DNA of 8,107 nucleotides from an uncultured Bacilli bacterium (GTDB lineage Bacteria; Bacillota_I; Bacilli_A; RF39; UBA660): positions 1-8,107 of the forward strand of contig CAPHZB010000019.1 of assembly GCA_948629335.1 (NCBI GenBank), read 5' to 3'. Positions 5,005 to 8,107 of this stretch are shown in pieces (position 1 is the stretch's first letter; each line of letters starts with the position of its first letter). Below the pieces are notes generated by a model. That model did no database searches. It was not told the origin of the DNA and saw nothing but the letters and a program-made list of their open reading frames with translations. Both the position numbers and the translations under genes were made by a program.

Positions 5005-6115
5005 ATTTAAAAAACAACAATTGCTCTTTCTTACAGTATACAATTCCGAAGAGAATTCCAACTACTGAGACAATTACAAATAATGGAAATAAAACACTTT
5101 TTTGTTCTGTCCCCTGTTCATTCCATACAGAAGAAGTTTGCTCAAAAGATTTTGCAGCACTCGTAAGATACTCCGTTACATCTGTATTGAAGGTTCCCCC
5201 TGAAATGAAGTTTTTAAAGTCCTGACTATATACAGTATGAACACCTTGTGCAAGTCCTGTAAAGTTCCCTCCATAAATGTGCATATTAATTTTATCTAAA
5301 TCAGCTTGGCTATTGTTATGTGGATTCCATTCATAAAGTGCATATTGCCCTTGAATATTTCCATTATGAATTGCTACCTTGATTGGATTTTTTGTCGTGT
5401 GTTGCGCTACAGCAATACCTACTCCATTGGTTGTAGTCCCACTTGTATTCACCATTTTAATAAATTCTGGGGCAATTCCTGAGATATTTCCATTATTGAC
5501 AGTCAAATTTCCAGAACGAATTTCAATTCCTGTTCCTCCAGATACTGTTCCACCATTAATGATAAGATCCCCTTGTTGTGGTTGATAAATTCCTACACTA
5601 TCTTCTTTATTTAATCCTTTAATTGTTCCACCATTTATTGTGACTTTTGTATTATGAAGTTTTCCATTACCTACAATTCCATAATAATACCCTTCAATCG
5701 TTCCACCATTTACAACAAGTTCTGCTAATTCATCCCCACCAACATCATAAATAAGTTGGATAGCAGCCCATACATTCCCATCGGGTCCTGTAGAAATTTT
5801 TCCATTTCCTTTGGAATCCTCAATTGTTAATTTCGCACCCCTATTAATAACCACTAATCCCGATTTTAATTGTAAAGAAGAATCAGCTATAATAGAATGC
5901 CCATTTAAATCAATTGTTGTATCATGCGTAATTTCCTTTTGACTCTTAAAATCTAAGTTGTTTTCCAGTTGACAATTACTTGCACTTCGAAGACACTCTT
6001 CAAACGAATTTTCATCGGTGATTTTAAAGACACCATTGTCACTTGCGTGTACAACATTTACTCCCCAAAAAATACAAACTAAACTTAAAAACAAAAAACT
6101 CTTTCTCATTTTCAT
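5003..6115 (-). CDS. Secreted, membrane-anchored beta-helix-like surface protein (element cargo)
   Basis: 370 residues, with a start ATG six bases after AAAGGA. A signal peptide occupies residues 1-24 (MKMRKSFLFLSLVCIFWGVN, cleavage likely after VVHA). Cys41 and Cys48 could form a disulphide. From about residue 65 to 310 there are repeated short beta strands with an asparagine/glycine ladder: DLNGHSI (69-75), VVNGGTI (134-140), VTINGGTIKG (158-167), LIINGGTVSG (184-193), LTVNNGNISG (204-213), VAIHNGNIQG (247-256), IYGGNFTG (280-287). This is the look of a right-handed parallel beta-helix as in adhesins or pectate-lyase-like proteins. One membrane helix (341-360) is followed by CKKEQLLFFK, so the C-terminus is in the cytoplasm and the helix faces outward; there is no LPxTG. 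No catalytic residues are evident. It lies 47 bp after the recombinase on the same strand, so it is probably co-transcribed. Its job may be adhesion or surface alteration; this is inference. Confidence 0.8.
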   Translation of the reverse strand: MKMRKSFLFLSLVCIFWGVNVVHASDNGVFKITDENSFEECLRSASNCQLENNLDFKSQKEITHDTTIDLNGHSIIADSSLQLKSGLVVINRGAKLTIEDSKGNGKISTGPDGNVWAAIQLIYDVGGDELAELVVNGGTIEGYYYGIVGNGKLHNTKVTINGGTIKGLNKEDSVGIYQPQQGDLIINGGTVSGGTGIEIRSGNLTVNNGNISGIAPEFIKMVNTSGTTTNGVGIAVAQHTTKNPIKVAIHNGNIQGQYALYEWNPHNNSQADLDKINMHIYGGNFTGLAQGVHTVYSQDFKNFISGGTFNTDVTEYLTSAAKSFEQTSSVWNEQGTEQKSVLFPLFVIVSVVGILFGIVYCKKEQLLFFK

Positions 6116-6135
6116 AACTTTTCCTTTCTATATTC

Positions 6136-6152
6136 ATTTCATTTTATGAAAT
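6136..6152. repeat. Intercistronic hairpin between recombinase and cargo genes
   Basis: ATTTCAT (6136-6142) and ATGAAAT (6146-6152) form a perfect 7-bp stem with a 3-base loop in the 47-bp gap, just before the cargo ribosome-binding site. Without a T-run it would shape mRNA stability or partial readthrough rather than terminate. Confidence 0.4.
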
Positions 6153-6162
6153 ACGAACAGGA

Positions 6163-7770
6163 TTATTCTCTCTTTGGATTACAAACATTATAGTAAATGT
6201 TTATTATACCATTTTCAGTTATTTTAATTTCATTAATAATGGCGGAAATAAAAACCTTGGTTGGACGTTTTAAAGAAAGAAAATCTTCAATTATCTTTTG
6301 ATTATTTTTTTCTACCTCCCCATTTTCTAACTTCCTTTTTTCCTCTAGTAAATGATTTAATTTATTGTTTAAATATTGAAGTGTATTTGATTTAATAGAA
6401 GAAATTCTCTTATACTGTTCTTCATCGATTAATCCATTCAATTTATCTTCATATATATAATCAATTTGCCCTTGCATTTTCGCTATTTGATTTTGACATG
6501 TCCTTATTTTTTCATTCAAATCTTTTTGTAATGAACACATTTGTTGTTGCTTCGTTATCTTTTGAACTAAAGCTTCAGAATTAACATATTTAAGACAATC
6601 TTCACGAATCTGGTTCAATACGATTTTTTCTATGTCTTCATACAAAAAACGATGGGAACTACAAACATTTTTCTTTCTTCCATATTTGCGATAATAATTG
6701 CATATTGTATAGTTGGCTTTTCTATCTTTGAAATGTTGAATTCCAATACTTCGTCCACATTCATTACATTTTAGTAGCCCTTTTAAAAGATAATCATACG
6801 ACTTTTTGGTTTGATTTTTAATACCTTTAAATAACAGTTGTGCCATTTGAAACTTTTTTTCATCAATAATTGCCTCATGTGCATTTTTAACTTTAGTCCA
6901 TTGTTCCTTTGGTAAATATATTATTTTTTTTGATTTGTGATTTAATCGAGTTGTTTTTCCTTGAATCATGTATCCTGCATACATCTCATTTTTTAAGATA
7001 TTTTTGATAGTCTCTTCTTTCCAGAACTCTTTTAATTCATTATTTAGGTTTCTTTTTTTTCCTTTCATCACTGTAGGAATAGGAACATTTTCACTCGTTA
7101 AAATATTTGCAATAGTAGAAATAGTGTGATTACTCAAAAAGAGGGAAAAAATCCTTCTTACAATTTCTGCACATTCCTCATCTATCACAAAGTGATATGC
7201 GTTTTCCTTATCAATTTTATATCCAAAAGGAGGTTCTCCTCCTGTCCACTTTCCTTCTTTTCGAAGAAGTTGAAATCTTCCCTTAATTTTTTTTGAAGTA
7301 AGTTTTGCGAAATGTTCATTTGACCAATTAATGATGGGGGCAATGTCATTACTCATACAATCCGTATAAGTATCTACACTTTCTACAATAGATACATAAC
7401 GCACATTATGTTCTGGAAACCATTCTTCTATAAAATCATCCGTTTTGACATGGTTTCTTCCAAGTCTAGATAAATCAGTAGTAATCACCATGTTTGCTTT
7501 TTTCTCTTCAATTAATTGGAGAAGCTTTTTAAAATCAGTCCGATCAAATGTTGTTCCACTAATGCCATCATCTTTTAAAATAGCAATAATTTCAAATTTA
7601 CAATTTGGATAATTTCTTTCCTCATCTTCAATATACCGTCTGCATATTTCAATTTGATTTTTGATACTTTTACTTTGTTCCTCTTTAGATTTACCAATTT
7701 CTTCTTTAGACAATCTAGTATATATAATGATTGAAAATGTATCTACAATTCGAAAATAGTTATCGTACAT
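6163..7770 (-). CDS. Large serine recombinase (site-specific integrase/excisionase of the element)
   Basis: It catalyses cutting and rejoining of short att sites through a serine nucleophile. Positions are counted from an in-frame TTG at 7776; I prefer the ATG two codons later (7770), giving 535 residues. Domains: resolvase catalytic domain about 15-160 with YTRLS (Arg21 and the nucleophile Ser23), DDGISGTTFDR (69-79) and DLSRLGR (Arg104, Arg107); recombinase domain about 180-310, opening with the typical EPPFGYKID; zinc ribbon Cys337, Cys340, Cys359, Cys372; a coiled coil with a GLI(D/E)EEQY motif about 415-490; and a C-terminal beta segment. All catalytic and zinc residues are present and the length is normal for the family, so it should be active. 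The ATG overlaps the end of a 27-codon ORF and lacks its own good Shine-Dalgarno, suggesting translational coupling. It is transcribed against the collagen-like gene. Confidence 0.93.
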   Translation of the reverse strand: MYDNYFRIVDTFSIIIYTRLSKEEIGKSKEEQSKSIKNQIEICRRYIEDEERNYPNCKFEIIAILKDDGISGTTFDRTDFKKLLQLIEEKKANMVITTDLSRLGRNHVKTDDFIEEWFPEHNVRYVSIVESVDTYTDCMSNDIAPIINWSNEHFAKLTSKKIKGRFQLLRKEGKWTGGEPPFGYKIDKENAYHFVIDEECAEIVRRIFSLFLSNHTISTIANILTSENVPIPTVMKGKKRNLNNELKEFWKEETIKNILKNEMYAGYMIQGKTTRLNHKSKKIIYLPKEQWTKVKNAHEAIIDEKKFQMAQLLFKGIKNQTKKSYDYLLKGLLKCNECGRSIGIQHFKDRKANYTICNYYRKYGRKKNVCSSHRFLYEDIEKIVLNQIREDCLKYVNSEALVQKITKQQQMCSLQKDLNEKIRTCQNQIAKMQGQIDYIYEDKLNGLIDEEQYKRISSIKSNTLQYLNNKLNHLLEEKRKLENGEVEKNNQKIIEDFLSLKRPTKVFISAIINEIKITENGIINIYYNVCNPKRE

Positions 7771-7843
7771 AAGCAATGATAGTTTTCTCGACTACCTGTT
7801 GAATCTCTTCACCATCATTTTTAAAATAAATATTTACTTTCAA
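7760..7843 (-). CDS. Possible 27-aa leader protein overlapping the recombinase start
   Basis: GAGGTGA lies 7 bases before a TTG at 7841-7843. It opens a frame of 27 codons (begins MKVNIYFKNDGEEI, ends EKTIIAYVR) that stops with TAA at 7760-7762, 11 bases inside the recombinase gene. The ATG immediately after the Shine-Dalgarno is too close to it. The strand-helix pattern (VNIYF, then a charged helix) recalls, loosely, the small TnpW-type proteins next to recombinases of Tn4451-like elements; the match is by eye only. It could be a leader peptide for translational coupling, a recombination directionality factor, or a truncated gene. Confidence 0.5.
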   Translation of the reverse strand: MKVNIYFKNDGEEIQQVVEKTIIAYVR

Positions 7844-7867
7844 ATTTCATTCACCTCATAATATAAA

Positions 7868-7901
7868 ATATTCAAAATAGAGTATAGATATTCAAAATAG
7901 A
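7868..7901. repeat. Two 14-bp direct repeats upstream of the recombinase operon
   Basis: ATATTCAAAATAGA occurs at 7868-7881 and again at 7888-7901, a 20-bp period (two helical turns). They lie between the operon's ribosome-binding site and the right recombination arm. Repeats in phase on one DNA face suggest binding sites for a regulator or directionality factor. On the minus strand each contains TTGAAT, and the outer one has an AATATT 17 bp downstream, a weak promoter candidate. Confidence 0.55.
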
Positions 7902-7908
7902 AGATTGT

Positions 7909-7950
7909 TGCCACTTTGAAAGAAGCGCTACTGGACCTACCGGACCTACT
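7909..7950. mobile_element. Right attachment junction (attR-like), GC core at 7927-7928
   Basis: TGCCACTTT (7909-7917) is the inverted copy of the arm at 4961-4969. Nine bases follow, then the core GC (7927-7928), then collagen coding sequence TACTGGACCTACCGG. Joining both element ends would give an attP with arms symmetric about the core. Confidence 0.85.
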
Positions 7951-8107
7951 GGTTTAACTGGACCTACCGGGCCTACTGGTTTAACTGGACCTACCGGACC
8001 TACTGGTTTGACTGGACCTACCGGACCTACTGGTTTGACTGGACCTACCGGACCTACTGGTTTAACTGGACCTACCGGACCTACTGGTTTGACTGGACCT
8101 ACCGGAC
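7927..8107 (+). pseudogene. Collagen-like protein, distal part after the element, open to the window edge
   Basis: In the frame restored by excision (GC from 4950-4951 plus T7929 = Ala61) the sequence reads ATGPTGPTGLTGPTGPTGL and continues as Gly-X-Y triplets to the end of the window with no stop. Upstream in the element the frame has no start codon before a TAG at 7885-7887, so this part is not translated by itself while the element is in place. The C-terminal domain lies outside the window. Confidence 0.88.
7930..8107 (+). repeat. 27-bp tandem repeat encoding TGPTGPTGL, about 6.6 copies to the edge
   Basis: The unit ACT GGA CCT ACC GGA CCT ACT GGT TTA/TTG repeats in frame, differing only at the Leu codon and one GGA/GGG. 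Near-identical copies suggest recent expansion by slippage or recombination, so copy number probably varies between strains. The repeat continues beyond the window. Its Thr residues are likely glycosylation sites. Confidence 0.9.

Larger units (their letters stand above)
4952..7928 (-). mobile_element. Compact serine-recombinase element (~2.98 kb) inserted in the collagen-like gene
   Basis: The element carries a 27-codon ORF, a large serine recombinase and a surface protein, all on the minus strand, and one terminator. One copy of the 2-bp core GC is counted at each end, so the unit length is 2977 bp. Removing it leaves GGG CCT ACT GC|T ACT GGA CCT, an uninterrupted collagen frame. A 2-bp duplicated core is what serine recombinases leave. 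No replication, conjugation, resistance or phage structural genes are present, so it is a minimal site-specific element. No directionality factor is recognised. It resembles small integrative elements or intervening elements of sporulation genes. Whether it still moves is unknown. Confidence 0.85.

Noticed and set aside
5379..5585. 68-residue plus-strand ORF
   Set aside because: It is antisense to the beta-helix gene; its Pro/Val richness comes from reading the complement of the Asn-Gly-Gly repeats.
7930..8107. CRISPR-like array at the right edge
   Set aside because: The 27-bp units are contiguous with no spacers and translate cleanly into Gly-X-Y triplets.

Overview
The window is AT-rich DNA from a low-GC Bacillota. 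The evidence is the strong AAAGGAGG-type ribosome-binding sites, the Bacillus-like tRNA genes with encoded CCA ends, and the Gly-Pro-Thr collagen-like genes typical of Firmicute spore or surface proteins. I cannot fix the genus from sequence alone.

Layout. (i) 1-1140, minus strand: a decayed mobile-element end. It holds a hypothetical gene with an in-frame stop that runs off the left edge, and a large serine recombinase gene that kept its start and its C-terminal third but lost everything between. (ii) 1142-1744: a small unknown gene, a terminator, tRNA-Leu(TAG) and a CAT-anticodon tRNA (probably tRNA-Ile2), with a good promoter. (iii) 2001-3122: an intact family 2 glycosyltransferase with a TPR-like C-terminal half. 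(iv) 3208-4128: a possible 48-residue ORF, then a short collagen-motif protein with a jelly-roll-like C-terminal domain, broken by a one-base frameshift. (v) 4097-4769: a divergent intergenic region with several inverted repeats and a terminator-like hairpin. (vi) 4770-8107: a collagen-like gene on the plus strand, split at codon 61 by a compact element of about 2.98 kb.

The main finding is this element. It holds only three genes, all on the minus strand: a 27-codon ORF, a full-length large serine recombinase overlapping it, and a secreted, membrane-anchored beta-helix-like surface protein ending in a terminator. Its ends can be placed to the base: a GC dinucleotide occurs at both junctions (4950-4951 and 7927-7928), and exactly 9 bp inside each lies one copy of a 9-bp inverted repeat (AAAGTGGCA / TGCCACTTT). 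Joining the flanks across one GC restores a continuous reading frame (GPT-A-TGPTG). The element therefore looks like a precisely excisable insertion that switches a collagen-like gene off while adding a different surface protein. This parallels known site-specific excisions that restore sporulation genes (skin/sigK, SPbeta/spsM), but regulated excision here is inference.

The glycosyltransferase and the two collagen-like genes plausibly form one surface or spore-glycoprotein locus, as glycosyltransferases are found beside collagen-like genes in other Firmicutes. Several genes here are broken, so the locus is either decaying or varying.
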